64,000 nt of DNA from Caenorhabditis remanei. Lineage: Eukaryota; Nematoda; Chromadorea; Rhabditida; Rhabditidae. The DNA is taken from positions 16,630,879 to 16,694,878 of the forward strand of contig NC_071329.1 of assembly GCF_010183535.1 (NCBI RefSeq), written 5' to 3'. The notes under the pieces were generated by a model, which did not search any database, was not told where the DNA came from, and worked only from the letters and a program-made list of their open reading frames with translations. Below are positions 51,285 through 62,332 of the stretch, in pieces; position 1 is the first letter of the stretch, and every line of letters begins with the position of its first letter. Position numbers and translations under genes: made by a program.

Positions 51285-54131
51285 TCAAAAACACTGTAAT
51301 CCTCCAGCAGCATTCCATGCTGGACTGCTTCTAGCGATTTTCAGATTGCTCTCAATCTCGACTGGTTCGTCAGAAACATTGCTGACCAGAAGTTTGCAAA
51401 CTTTTGTGGTGACTACAGCTGGTGCCACGAACAATTCATCAGAGGAATCGATAGCAGATTCCACGACCAGAGGAGTATCAGGTGCCAGATTCTCTCCTCG
51501 TTCGATCTTGCATTGAATGAAGCATTCCGATCTTGGTTGAATCACTGTTTTCTCAGCAACGAACACGCTGAACTGTTCAGTTCTTGCTCGACCTGTGAGT
51601 CTAGCTCCCATTGGCAGAATGTCTTTACCGATTATCACTCTGTGATTGCCATAGTCCATTCTCAGCATTGGTAAACGTGACAGAATGTCATTCCCAAGAA
51701 TAAAGTCATATTCTCCAGGTGCTGGTTTTGTACTTGGATCCTCCGAGAAATGCACGCGGTGACAAATTATGGTTGATCCGATCTTGAAAGTGATCTCAGC
51801 AGATCCAATCATCGGAATTGTGTTATTTCCGACACCGACCACGGCATTGGTGCTGCTCGGCAAGAGTTTGTAGATCCCAAGAAGCTTGGCGATCGACCTG
51901 CTGGCTACCGTAATACTTGCTCCAGTGTCAATCAGTGCAGTACACGACAACGAGTTAGCCTTGATAGCTACCTGAGCAGTGATATACTTAGGTCCCGGTT
52001 TTGCAGATCCCGAAGCCACATGCTTGACAAGCCCTTCACTTGGATGTTGCAGGATGTAGCATCCTCCCCGGTCAGTTCCATACTGATCGGCTGTCAGCTG
52101 ATCGTTACGTCCTTTCAGCATATCAATCTGCTCAGTCAGAGCCTTTATCTTTTCCAGATATTCCATCTCAGTTGCACTTGCCATTGCTTGTTTTACTTGT
52201 GGCTGTGATTGACGGTGATTGTCCACAGGGTTCATCTTGTTACCCGATTGTTGATCTCTGGCTTTCTTGAAACATTCTCTTGCGAAGTGTCCTTCCTTTT
52301 TACAATAGTGACACATTCTTTTCTTTCTGTAGTTACCGTTTCCTTGGCTATTGTTTGGGCGACTCTGATTGCTTCCGCCTTCCTGTGTACTTGAGGAACC
52401 ATTATTCCAAGGTTTCCTTTGAACACTAGCTGCTATTGCTCTCAGCTCAGCCAACAATTCGCTTTCAGAATTTGCTGGTGGCAACATAGCTTCAACATCG
52501 AGCGCTGCTTCCAGAGCCTCACGAGGGTTCTTCGGCTTGTGTAGCTTGACACCCATCTTCATATTGTCCTGTAGACCAAACAAGAAATGCTCGAAAATGC
52601 TGTCCTTAGCAGTTTCCGTCGTTGTACTGTTGTGAATCTGTTTCACCAAGCGTGTGATAGCTCTGTAGAATTCTTCAACCGTCTCATCAGGACGCATCTT
52701 TCTTGAACGAAGTTGCTCACGATAGCGATCACCCATCGCTGGATGTGCAAATCTTTTCTTCAGTTCATCGACCAACTCGTCGAACGTAGCATCATTCTTC
52801 TTATCCAGAATTTCCTGTACAGTATCTCTCGCTTCCTCGCGAAGATAAGCTAGCAGAAATCTTACTTTATTTCCAGCTTTCGTTGTATCTTCTGTCAAGT
52901 TGAATCTGTCTTCAAAAGACCGAATGAAAGCATTCAGATCCTCTTTGCTGGATCCACTATACGGCGTGATCTGTGCAGAATCCGCCAATGTAATCGCCAT
53001 AACACGTGGAAGTGTTTCAGTATTTGAGTCATGCTCGGTTAAAATGTTTTCAGAATTTCCCTTCTCGTTATCACTAGCCACCGCGTCGGTCTCGCGACCT
53101 TCGCATATTGTGGCCGCGATAACAGGGCTCACCTTTACGTCTTCAACGCCAGAAGACCCATCAGGACCATGTTCCTGCTCAGCTCCAATTGTTGTTGTAG
53201 GAGCAATGTTCTCAGAGGACTCATTTGTCAGAGTGCTCTCACGACTCTCCTCCGACACAATCGGTATAGAATCGTCCAGTGTGAACGATTTCACATCTCT
53301 CTTCTTCTGTTTCCTCAGCTTCTTCTTGGCACTTTTACTCAGCTTCGAAGCAAGCACAGGTTCCAATTGAACCGACGTCGACGCAGCTGTTGTCGTCGTC
53401 TGGATAATATTGTGATTATCAAGGGAACTCCCCTCCTCACGAGATACTGGACTTCCATTGGGTTGTCCCATCAATGCCCCATGCATTGAGTTGACCACTG
53501 ATTCCAGACCAAACTGTCCTGGTTGCATATCAGATTCAGCTCGCGCTGAATTGTCAACACTTGTCACGATTTCTTCTGCGATTGCAGAAATGTCAATCTC
53601 CTTCTCTCCGTCGTAGTAGATGTCTGGTATCTCCATGTGAGACACGTGGATGCCATTGTTATCAGTTGTTGAAACAGGAGTAGACACTCTCGGCTGGTTC
53701 TCACTACCAGAGAGATATTGGTTCACAGAATGGTTTTGGGTTGTTTGGGTGCGAAGCTTGGAGGTTTCAAGAGTATCCGCCGCGTCGGTGTTTCCACCTT
53801 CGCACTTGGCAGCCTTTTGAAGCTTCTTCAAATCCCCAGACAGGCATCTGAGCTGAGAAATCACCTCCTCTTGCTTCTTCTCCACCGCTACTGCTTTGTC
53901 GCCAGCTTCCTTCGCTTGTTGTTGCATCAAATTGATGGATCCTTCGATATTCCTCATCTTTTCAGCAAGGGAATCCTCCAGATGCTCCTTCAGCCAAGCC
54001 AGATCGGACGCGATCGCTCTTTTGAGTGCGGAAAAATGTTGCGGCGTGACAGTCGATCGTTCCGTGAGTCGATCGGCGGCTGCCACCACTGCCCATGGCG
54101 GGCGATTAGCCATTTGTCCACGATTGGGCAT
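51285..54131 (-). CDS. Gag-protease, duplicated copy
   Basis: Same 948-residue protein as at 42977-45823, including the CCHC knuckle and DTGA protease site. No RT, RNase H or integrase follows, because unit 2 starts 42 bp beyond the Gag-PR stop. A 5' LTR is present (54616-55062) but there is no 3' LTR, so this copy cannot complete a normal retrotransposition cycle by itself. It could still make Gag-PR if transcribed. Confidence 0.92.
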   Translation of the reverse strand: MPNRGQMANRPPWAVVAAADRLTERSTVTPQHFSALKRAIASDLAWLKEHLEDSLAEKMRNIEGSINLMQQQAKEAGDKAVAVEKKQEEVISQLRCLSGDLKKLQKAAKCEGGNTDAADTLETSKLRTQTTQNHSVNQYLSGSENQPRVSTPVSTTDNNGIHVSHMEIPDIYYDGEKEIDISAIAEEIVTSVDNSARAESDMQPGQFGLESVVNSMHGALMGQPNGSPVSREEGSSLDNHNIIQTTTTAASTSVQLEPVLASKLSKSAKKKLRKQKKRDVKSFTLDDSIPIVSEESRESTLTNESSENIAPTTTIGAEQEHGPDGSSGVEDVKVSPVIAATICEGRETDAVASDNEKGNSENILTEHDSNTETLPRVMAITLADSAQITPYSGSSKEDLNAFIRSFEDRFNLTEDTTKAGNKVRFLLAYLREEARDTVQEILDKKNDATFDELVDELKKRFAHPAMGDRYREQLRSRKMRPDETVEEFYRAITRLVKQIHNSTTTETAKDSIFEHFLFGLQDNMKMGVKLHKPKNPREALEAALDVEAMLPPANSESELLAELRAIAASVQRKPWNNGSSSTQEGGSNQSRPNNSQGNGNYRKKRMCHYCKKEGHFARECFKKARDQQSGNKMNPVDNHRQSQPQVKQAMASATEMEYLEKIKALTEQIDMLKGRNDQLTADQYGTDRGGCYILQHPSEGLVKHVASGSAKPGPKYITAQVAIKANSLSCTALIDTGASITVASRSIAKLLGIYKLLPSSTNAVVGVGNNTIPMIGSAEITFKIGSTIICHRVHFSEDPSTKPAPGEYDFILGNDILSRLPMLRMDYGNHRVIIGKDILPMGARLTGRARTEQFSVFVAEKTVIQPRSECFIQCKIERGENLAPDTPLVVESAIDSSDELFVAPAVVTTKVCKLLVSNVSDEPVEIESNLKIARSSPAWNAAGGLQCF

Positions 54132-54615
54132 TGAACGCTTCGATGGTTGTTTCGAATCAAAATTACCTGAAACGAATAGAAATCCAGCAGCCCATGTGCT
54201 GCCGGAAACAGAAGCGAATGACCTAAGCCGGGTATACGGATAAAATCGATAATTTTAAGGCCGTAGGCAGCGCGTCGGTATTTCTACCTTCGCATGTGCT
54301 GCCCCGGTAAACAAGCGACGAAATAAAACACGTGACACGATTAAAACGAAGCTTATAAAACGGGAAGCGCATCCTACGCTGATTTTTCCCATCGGGAATT
54401 CAAAAACCTAACACTAACCTACGCGCCAGCGGAAACACTTAATGTAAATTGCGCACTTTACAAGAAGGGGCGGGCGGGAGGGTGTAAACGAAAAGAGAAA
54501 AAGCGGGTTATGGTCCCGAGCCAAGCTAACAAATAAAAGTAGAAAGTACGGGTGGGAAGCGTGGGTGGGTCTTAAAGTTATTCTAAAAGTAAGAAAAACC
54601 TACGATGCTGCTACC

Positions 54616-55062
54616 AGTAAACAACGAATAAGACGCGGGTACATTTAACTACTAGTTTATTAGCGCTCTATAAGTTTACATAAAAGGGTGAAAGGGTGAA
54701 AGATGGAAGAAAATCAGTCTCCGGCCAAAACCCCGTAAGAACTGCCAAGATTACGAGAAATGTCAGCTTATATAGGCATCGAAAAGGGGCGGAGTTAATG
54801 GGTGACAATTAGTGGCGCCGAGCCTGTAGAGCGGGATGCGGAGTGTCGTTGTGGCGGCGATGACGAGAGAGCGCCGACGTTGAAGAGACGGCAGACACGA
54901 CGACAGCGGGAGGCGAACATTGCAGGCCTAGGAATGGTGGTGACGAGACTGTGAGCGAAAGCGAGCAGTTTCGACCTGAAAATAAGCACTTTGTGTGTGT
55001 TAGAAACTCTGTTAAATCTTAAGAGCCGGGATAGGCTTAAGGTTTCGACAGAATACCTTACA
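54616..55062 (-). repeat. 5' LTR, duplicated copy
   Basis: Copy of 46308-46754, sharing its TCCGG variant rather than the 3' LTR variant. Confidence 0.92.
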
Positions 55063-55476
55063 GTATGGCGGAGATTCCAATCGAAGATGTTTCTTACGAA
55101 GATTTTGGGCTTCTTCTCAGTACAATCTACCCGAAAACAGTGTTTCCACATGGTACATTGTTCGTAGAATTCTTCTCGAATCCATCTAATTCGTTCAGAT
55201 AAAACTGTCGAAAAGCTTCTGGAAATGGCTGATCGATTCATTATGCCATCAGTGATTGGCCATGTCGAATATCATCTTCTCCACAATACTAAAATTGAAA
55301 ATGAGAAATTGATGTGGATGGCTGATGCATATGGAATGAAAGAACTTCTAGAGAAGACTGTTCGTCAAACAAATACTATCGAAAAAGCGAAACTTTTGAA
55401 GAATTCTCCAGAATACCAGAAGTTGTCGAAGGATGCGAAGGCGACTGTTCTCGATCGGATTATGCAATTGATTTGA
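55063..55476 (+). pseudogene. Gene T 3' part, duplicated copy
   Basis: It contains the rest of exon 3 after the LTR and exon 4 (55199-55476; PSVIGHVEYHLL ... LDRIMQLI). There is no 5' part. It repeats 46755-47168. Confidence 0.88.
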
Positions 55477-55783
55477 TCCGTTTTTATCTGTTTCATTTTT
55501 TGTTGACTTTATTTGTTATTGTTGTTGATTTGTTTTCTGGACTTTTTGAAATGAATTCGTCAAAATTTCATTTTAGAAAAAGATACTGCTCTGTTTACAA
55601 TTTTTAAACCGGTAATAATCCGTCAGTTTTTACTTTTTTCGAGATCCGTACTCATCAATGCCAATTGCAAAAATGAAAAAAAATGTTTTTTACTATCGAA
55701 AAAACAAGAAAAAAGTTTAATGTTTACAGCTTGTTACTCTTATTACTCTTCATTCAAATCTTTTTCAGCTGAAATAATCAAAA

Positions 55784-56236
55784 ATGGCGGAAGTTATCCA
55801 GTACAAAAGTGCGGAAAAAACAGTCAACAGCAGTCCGGTGGACGTAGTCCTCGAAGTTAGCGATCGAATTGGACCAGAAAAAGCACTGAAATCAAAGTCA
55901 TGTTTACAGTAGTTGGATGACTTGTGTTCTTCACAATAATCAGAACGGTGCCGATTTGAAATGCCATCAGTGATTGGCCATGTCGAATATCATCTTCTCC
56001 ACAATACTAAAATTGGAAATGAGAAATTGATGTGGATGGCTGATGCATATGGAATGAAACAACTACTAGAGAAGACTGTTCGTGAAACAACTACTGTCGA
56101 AAAAGCGAAGTTGTCGAAGGATCCGAAGACGATTGTACTCGATCACATTCTATTGTACTCGATCATTTCATTTTTGTTGATTTCATTTGTTATTGTTGTT
56201 GATTGTTTTGTTGAATTGAAATTCAAAACTCTCTGA
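55784..56236 (+). pseudogene. Pseudogene U, duplicated copy
   Basis: It matches 47476-47928 base for base as far as I can see, including the internal TAG and missing BTB core. Confidence 0.75.
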
Positions 56237-58724
56237 AATTCTGAGAGATACCATGACTGTTCTTGTGAGAATAGGCTTATCAGAAGGAATTTATTGAATA
56301 AGAATAGGTTTATAAAAAGAAGAAGAAAGATAAGTATTATTATATTATTATAATAGACCTTTTCCCATTGATGTTATATTGATGTTATAGGACGGACACA
56401 TTTACTTTACCCAACACTCTTACTTGTTAGAACATGGTCGTCTTATTATGTATAGGTTTATTATATAAGATATATAGGGTTTTTATGATGTAGCCTAAAA
56501 TGAGAGATGGGTTACTAAAGTTAGCTACTAATGAAGAGGGGAATAAACATGATAACTATAAATAGGGGGATGTTAAACATAAAAATAACTACTTTTCGTT
56601 AAGCGTTTCCTAGCAAACGACTGGCAATAAGAAGAATCACATTCTCTGCGAGGGAAAGGGAAGTCACATACTATAACAAAACGGTACTCGTGTTTTACTT
56701 TGACCCTCTTTAAGCTTAACTTAGACTAACACTCTATTCTATCTTACCATCATTTATTAGTACTTGTGATTAGATATCAGAATATGAGATTATGGGTTTT
56801 AAATATCATATTTGGGAATAGATATAAATATAGGACTAAGGGATAAGCATAAAATGTAAAAGGAGTAAAATATAAGTGAGAGAGAGGTTTTACTCACATC
56901 CATTCATCTCCAACACACCACCAACTGCCGAATACTCGTTCCTTTCTTCCCCCTTTCCGGTGGGCTTGGCTTCGCTTAGGGTAACTGTTGAGGAAGCCTT
57001 AGCACGGTGACTCGCACAGTTGCATGTTTTTGTACTTCTCCAAAAAATACATATCGCCGCAACATAACTGAATAGGGAGGTTTCCAGGAAGCGGCATTGC
57101 TATCGATTTGTATCCTAATTTCGCTGAACGCATTGAAGTAGCACAGTCGCAATGGCTGCTCCACAACTATCGAGTTGACATCCATGATTGGAAGATAAAC
57201 GTGAATTGTCACTCGATGTATCTGCCTAACGATAAGCCGTTGTTTGAACGTATTGCCCAGAAGAATAAAGAAGAATTTAGAAAGAATAGAAATACGAATT
57301 GACCACTAACACAGGTAGTCTAGAGTGAGGAACCCCACTAGCCTTTCTCTCTTTATATACCCTCCACTGTTTGCTCAGAGGCGGGGCCTCTACGTTTGAG
57401 TAGTAGCGTGTCAAAGTCTGTGTGCCTAACACTCGAGGTATTTACCACCATATGTCAATAGGCTTTTAGGGGGGAGTGATTTATATCGCACCTAATCTCA
57501 TGGGAAATCGGACCATTATTTGCAAGATCTGGTCGGGATTATCGTGTTGCATTCTCATGGAAGACGTTAATCTCTACGGAGGGGTACTGTACACAAATCT
57601 CGGTAAAAATTAATTGCGTGGTCTGTTAGCTACAGTATCCCACAATCCTGTTAGTCAGTATCACAATCAATTCCCATTCTGACACATTCAGTGACGGGTG
57701 TTCTCAAAGTTTTCCTTCCAACCTGAAGTTCCATGTTTAACGTAAGCCTTCACAAGATCTTTTCTGGGTACGTAGAATTTTCAGCGGTAAATTTAGAGCT
57801 ACTTTTGAATAAAACGGCAAAAAAGTGTTTCCTTCATAGTTGTCACCGGGCCGGCCCGGGCCTTGGACGGGCCTTGAGATAACTCGCTTCAAAATGACAA
57901 TTAGGAGTCGATCAACCATGTCAAATTGAAAGTCTCGGAGCTCTACTTGGGTCTATTTCCATTTTCACTATGAGTTTAGTGAGAGCCGCTGCACAATCTG
58001 TTAAGTGTCCAGGCCTTAAACAAATCAAGGAAATCAAGGCCCGGCCACTAAATAGATTATACAGCGGCTCTCACTAAACTCACAGTGAAGGCAAAAGAAT
58101 AACAGATTTCACAAGATCATAAGTTATCGGAATGAAAATTTTCATTTTCCGGAATCCGGAATGAAAATTTTCATTTTCCGGAATCCGAAACCGGAACCGG
58201 AATGTCAAAAAAAACCCGGAATTCCGGAATCCGGAATTTCCGGAATCCGGATTCCGGACAACTATGCTACCAAGATCATCGCTCTGATGAAACAAAATCC
58301 GAGGTTGGCAATTCCACCCATTTCAAATACAGCAACAAGTAGTAATTGCTCCTTCTACTTGTCTTTTGAGATTGGTTATAACTGGAAGCCGAAACGAGGT
58401 CCGAACCTGGTCCACGTTTTTCCCCAGCCTCTCCACAAATCTCTTGGGAAAGTAAACTTGGAGATCAAAAATACGAAATAATGTTTTTTCAGTTTGTTTA
58501 GCTTTCAATAAATATTTAAAGGACTTTATAAGATAACAAATACACATTTGAAGGTTAGGTGACTACAGTACACTCAGAAGATGACGTCACGGCTACGAGT
58601 CGATTGTCATCTGGAGAAAGGGCAGATGATGGATTATGAGCAGAAAACTGTCTCTATCTAATCGTCCAATACACATCCATTCCCCTTTCCCTTATTCTTT
58701 TCATTGATTTTTTCTGTTTTTACA
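56237..58724. other. Duplicated intergenic stretch
   Basis: It repeats 47929-50828 without the 412-bp segment. It holds the weak ORF (57108-57302), the small MITE (about 57963-58090) and the right end of the CCGGAAT foldback (about 58126-58266). No new feature. Confidence 0.6.
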
Positions 58725-59002
58725 ATGGCTACTCAATCAACATCATCCAATCCTCTGAAGCAAACTCCCCGGGAAAAAAACCATAACGACAACGTAAGTA
58801 TTTAAAAAATTATACTGGAGAAGCCCGTAATCTGAATTTTCAGAAAATAATGCCGGGAATTGTGCTGCTTGACGAATTGGATCCAGATCAGAATAAAGCA
58901 GATGTAGAACATATCAACGACGAGGAGCTGGACTTTGGTGACGTTGAATACGAGAACATGGAGTTTAGAAATGCACCAACTGATATGGATCCGGGAAACT
59001 GA
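58725..59002 (+). CDS. Gene V, duplicated copy
   Basis: Exons 58725-58793 and 58844-59002 encode the same 75 residues as gene V in unit 1. The acidic reading frame is unchanged. Its upstream CRE-like palindrome is kept (about 58579-58590). Confidence 0.6.
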
Positions 59003-59271
59003 TAACATGATATTAATGGAATTGCTTTAAACATCTTTTTGATGTAAATTAATGATTTTGGAACATTTTAAAAACAAGAAGATTCATAACAAAAACAACA
59101 GAAAAAACTCCGCTTCAAGAAGATTTTTGAACTTTTGATGTTATGTATAATTTTATGCAAACAAATTGATCAGCTATGTAAATTATTCCTGTCAGTTAAT
59201 TATCATAAAGATACCAAACGATCATTCGAAAAGGCATATAAAGGGAGAGAAGTCAACACTTCTCAGCAAAA

Positions 59272-62200
59272 ATGAACTGGTTCATAATCATTTCTTTATT
59301 CTTCATTTGGAATTTCCAAGAATGTCACTGCTGTTTGAAATCGAAAAGGAGTGCAGATTATTGCGAGTGCTCCGATATTGTTGATATTGTTTACTCATCA
59401 TTTGACTCAGGTTTGAATGAGCCCAATAAATCTTATTTTATAAATTGATTTAATTTCAGATATAAATGACATACTAATTAGTGAGAAAGTTGGTTGCGTT
59501 AGAAATATTACTTGCCGTGATAGTTATTTGACGTATGTCACAACTACTTTTAGTACATCGGAAATCGTTCGCCCTGATGATAGTCATAAAGATAGTAAAG
59601 CAGTGAGTTCAATCCTAAATATGTTTTAATTCAAACCAGCCTATCTGCCCGCCTTCGGCGGTGCATCAGGCTGGTCTCTCCTCATAATTTTTCGAAATTT
59701 TTTGAAATTTTCATCAAAAATAGTCAAAAATCCTATGTATACTTGAGTTTTATAGATATGTAAATTTTTACTCTTTACTAAGTCCTCTATGGCACTGTAT
59801 CTCGATGCCCTCGACTCGCTTTCCCACATTTCTTCGCTACTTCTCCTACTTCTCACACTCCGCTCATCCTCACCTAGCCTGCTCCATCCATCGCTGAAAG
59901 TCGTCCCATCTTCCCTCCGCAAACTCCTTGTCTTCTCGCGCAGTGGCGACTTTGCCTGCAATTCTCTTTCGTTTTCTTTCTTCCGTAGCTCCATTTTCTC
60001 ACCCTCCAAGTGTGTGATCGAGCTCTTCAATCCCTCCGACACTCTCTTCTCCTTAGTCATTGCATTCTTGAGCTTCTCGATCTTCTTCTCCGCCTCCTCC
60101 AACTTCTTCTGCAATTGCTCTCTTTCAGCTTCACTTCTCGCCATCTCGTCGGCCATCTCAACATTCTTCTCTTCGAGCAGCCTCTGGAAATACTTATTAT
60201 TTTCTTTCAACTTCTCGTTTTCTTTTTCTAATTCCTCTTTTTCTTCTTCATTTTCATCTCCCGCCTTCTCACACTCATCGCGCAACTGTTCAACAGTCTC
60301 CACCGCTTTTTCTCTCATCAATTTCAGCACTTTCTCCTGCCAACCATCGCATCGCACTTCTCCGTACCGCTCCCTCAACTCCGCGCAGTACTTCTCTACC
60401 GGCGCCAACATCAGGTCCTGTTTTCTCGCCGCCAGCGTGGTGTCTCCCAGCGCCTTCTGCAGGTTCTGCACCACTTCTTCCGATTTTTCCACGAATTTCT
60501 CGAATCCTCTGATTCTCTTCATTTTTTCCTTCAAACTCACATTCGTGCTCTCCAACTCGGTGACGTGTGCCCACAACGACCCATCCAAGCTGTTCGCGTC
60601 GTCTCCTCCTTTTCCTTCATCGCCCGCCTTCTGCGCCTCCTCGATATCCATCTTCTCCATCCTTCGATCGTTTTGCGTTTTCTGCCTGGAATTCCAAAAG
60701 TTTTTACTACTTTGGTATTCCTCTCGTCAATCGATCGCTTATTACGTCAATTACACAAATTTCCGTAAAATGTATACTAATTTTACGAAAAATTTGTATT
60801 TTCTCCGCAAAACTTTGAAATCGCCTGGGTTTTATACTCGCCCAAACGATAAATTCAACGTTTCGCTACGAAAAACACAAAAAACAACCGGTTCGGCCCC
60901 CAAATTATCCGGTGGTTACGAATTCAGTGGCCTTTTGACGAACACAACGAGATTTATACTTGAGAATTACTGATTTATTCTTATCCAAGAACAAACAGTA
61001 AAAGTACACGAGAGAAAAATAATAAAACAGCACAGAAAACAAACAAAACAGGGAGAAATTACCTTAAAAAGTAAGAACTAAAAAGAACTGTTAATCTTGC
61101 GTGGAGATGGCTTAGCCACGTGGCGGGATAGCGGAGCGTCGTTGCGAGTCTGTGCGTGTACCGTAAGAATGGGGTGTTGGATTCGGCGAGAATGCCCACC
61201 GGCAACTCAAAACAATTTTCAAAAAAATTCAAATTTTCAACTTTTTGTACTGTGACCCGGGCCGACCGGGCCGAGCCGGGCCGGTGAAAATTCTCAAATC
61301 GGCCCGGCGTGGCCCGTTGCAAGTATGCTCAAACGTGTCCGCATGGCCGAGTGGTCTAAAGCTGCTGTCGCTGTCCAAAGCACGGCAGTTCGATTTTGCC
61401 CGTTGGCTCAGTTTCTCTTCTCTTTCAAAAACCGTTGCGGAGATCGCCTCAGACAGACAGACAAACACCACTCGTCTTTTATATATAAGAATGATTTCAC
61501 TTATAGTATGTGGACAGTGCTGATCTTCAAACTGGGGTACTAACAGGATCTGTTGATGTATTTTCTTTGTTTGGAATGACATGTGAGAACAAGAAATGGT
61601 ATGCAACCAAATACCCTTTTGGAGTACATTATATCACGAATGACTCCGAAACCAAATTCATTACTGAAGGTTTGGATGGAAAAAGGTCGGAAATCGAAAG
61701 TGTTATGTGGTAAGTTGAATGTGTTTTTTTTTCTTGAATTTATTTTGCTTTTGCAGCCTCCCTATTGAGCCCAAATGCAGGTGCTCCGATATTACTGATA
61801 TTGTTTACTCATCATTTGACTCAGGTTTGAATGAGCCCAATAAATCATATTTTATAAATTGATTTAATTTCAGATATAAATGACATACTAATTACTGAGA
61901 AAGATGGTTGCGTTAAAAATATTACTTGCCGTGATAGTTATTTGACGTATGTCACAACTTCTTTTAGTACATCAGAAATCGTTCGCCCTGATGATAGTCA
62001 TGAAGATAGTAAAGCAGTGAGTTCAATCCTAAATATGTTTTAATTCAAATTTCACTTATAGTATGTGGACAGTGCTGATCTTCAAACTGGGGTACTAACA
62101 GGATCTGTTGATGTATTTTCTTTGTTTGGAATGACATGTGAGAACAAGAAATGGTATGTAACCAAATACCCTTTTGGAGTACATTATATCACGAAAGACT

Positions 62201-62332
62201 CCGAAACCAAATTCATTACTGAAGGTTTGGATGGAAAAAGGTCGGAAATCGAAAGTGTTATGTGGTAAGTTGAATGCGTTTTTTTTCTTGAATTGATTTT
62301 GCTTTTGCAGCCTTCCTATTGAACGCCCATGA
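59272..62332 (+). CDS. Gene W: secreted protein, two DUF281-like units
   Basis: Exons are 59272-59410, 59460-59602, 61507-61709, 61757-61824, 61874-62016, 62062-62264 and 62311-62332; phases agree throughout. A signal peptide starts the protein (MNWFIIISLFFIWNFQ), then CECSDI. The DUF281-like unit (GCVRNITCRDSYLTYV; then VFSLFGMTCENKKWY and a final Cys) occurs twice with near-identical exons and introns, so an internal duplication built the gene. DUF281 proteins are nematode-specific, secreted or surface proteins of unknown function. Intron 2 is 1.9 kb because it holds the Helitron-like insert 59636-61494; the matching intron of the second unit is 45 bp. A poly(A) signal AATAAAATAAAG is near 62380. 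Confidence 0.85.
59636..61494 (-). mobile_element. 1.86-kb Helitron-like element carrying gag-like ORF
   Basis: The termini match the short element in gene E: TCATTCTTATATATAAAAGAC at one end (minus strand), and a CCGCC-GAA-GGCGG hairpin then CTGG at the other. It is inserted between A and T in intron 2 of gene W; the second-unit intron gives the empty site (TTAATTCAAATTTCACTTATAG). It contains a coiled-coil, gag-like ORF (minus), a PBS-like string (TTTGGGGGCCGAACCGG, near 60885-60905), a half CGGGCC foldback (about 61250-61325) and the tRNA-like stretch. It carries no Rep/helicase, so it is non-autonomous and has picked up or been hit by other sequences. Confidence 0.75.
59641..60660 (-). 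CDS. Gag-like coiled-coil ORF inside the Helitron
   Basis: 339 codons starting MEKMDIEEAQKAGDEG. Residues 45-230 are a strong coiled coil with long Glu/Lys runs (EEKEELEKENEKLKENN). Then comes a Ser/Arg-rich part (SVRSRRSSEEMWESESR). The last ~45 residues run into the Helitron terminus (QPDAPPKAGR is encoded by the hairpin). Upstream (about 60890) is a TGGGGGCCGAACC string like a primer-binding site, with LTR-like sequence to about 61180. I infer a truncated LTR-retrotransposon 5' end (LTR, PBS, gag). It could instead be a captured host gene. Confidence 0.55.
   Translation of the reverse strand: MEKMDIEEAQKAGDEGKGGDDANSLDGSLWAHVTELESTNVSLKEKMKRIRGFEKFVEKSEEVVQNLQKALGDTTLAARKQDLMLAPVEKYCAELRERYGEVRCDGWQEKVLKLMREKAVETVEQLRDECEKAGDENEEEKEELEKENEKLKENNKYFQRLLEEKNVEMADEMARSEAEREQLQKKLEEAEKKIEKLKNAMTKEKRVSEGLKSSITHLEGEKMELRKKENERELQAKSPLREKTRSLRREDGTTFSDGWSRLGEDERSVRSRRSSEEMWESESRASRYSAIEDLVKSKNLHIYKTQVYIGFLTIFDENFKKFRKIMRRDQPDAPPKAGR

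Larger units (their letters stand above)
51243..59138. repeat. Tandem duplication, unit 2 (7,896 bp)
   Basis: It repeats 42935-51242. The junction (TTTTGA|CTGGCTGCC) shows no shared bases between the two parent sequences. Relative to unit 1 it lacks 412 bp (corresponding to about 49818-50229), which removes the left part of the CCGGAAT foldback. Single-base differences are few. Confidence 0.93.

Noticed and set aside
59789..60973. Long plus-strand Ser/Phe/Leu-rich ORF of 394 codons
   Set aside because: It is antisense to a Glu/Lys-rich coiled-coil ORF. GAA/AAG codons read backwards as TTC/CTT, which explains its length and composition.
61340..61420. Second tRNA gene
   Set aside because: Same degenerate tRNA-like segment, in the second Helitron-like copy.
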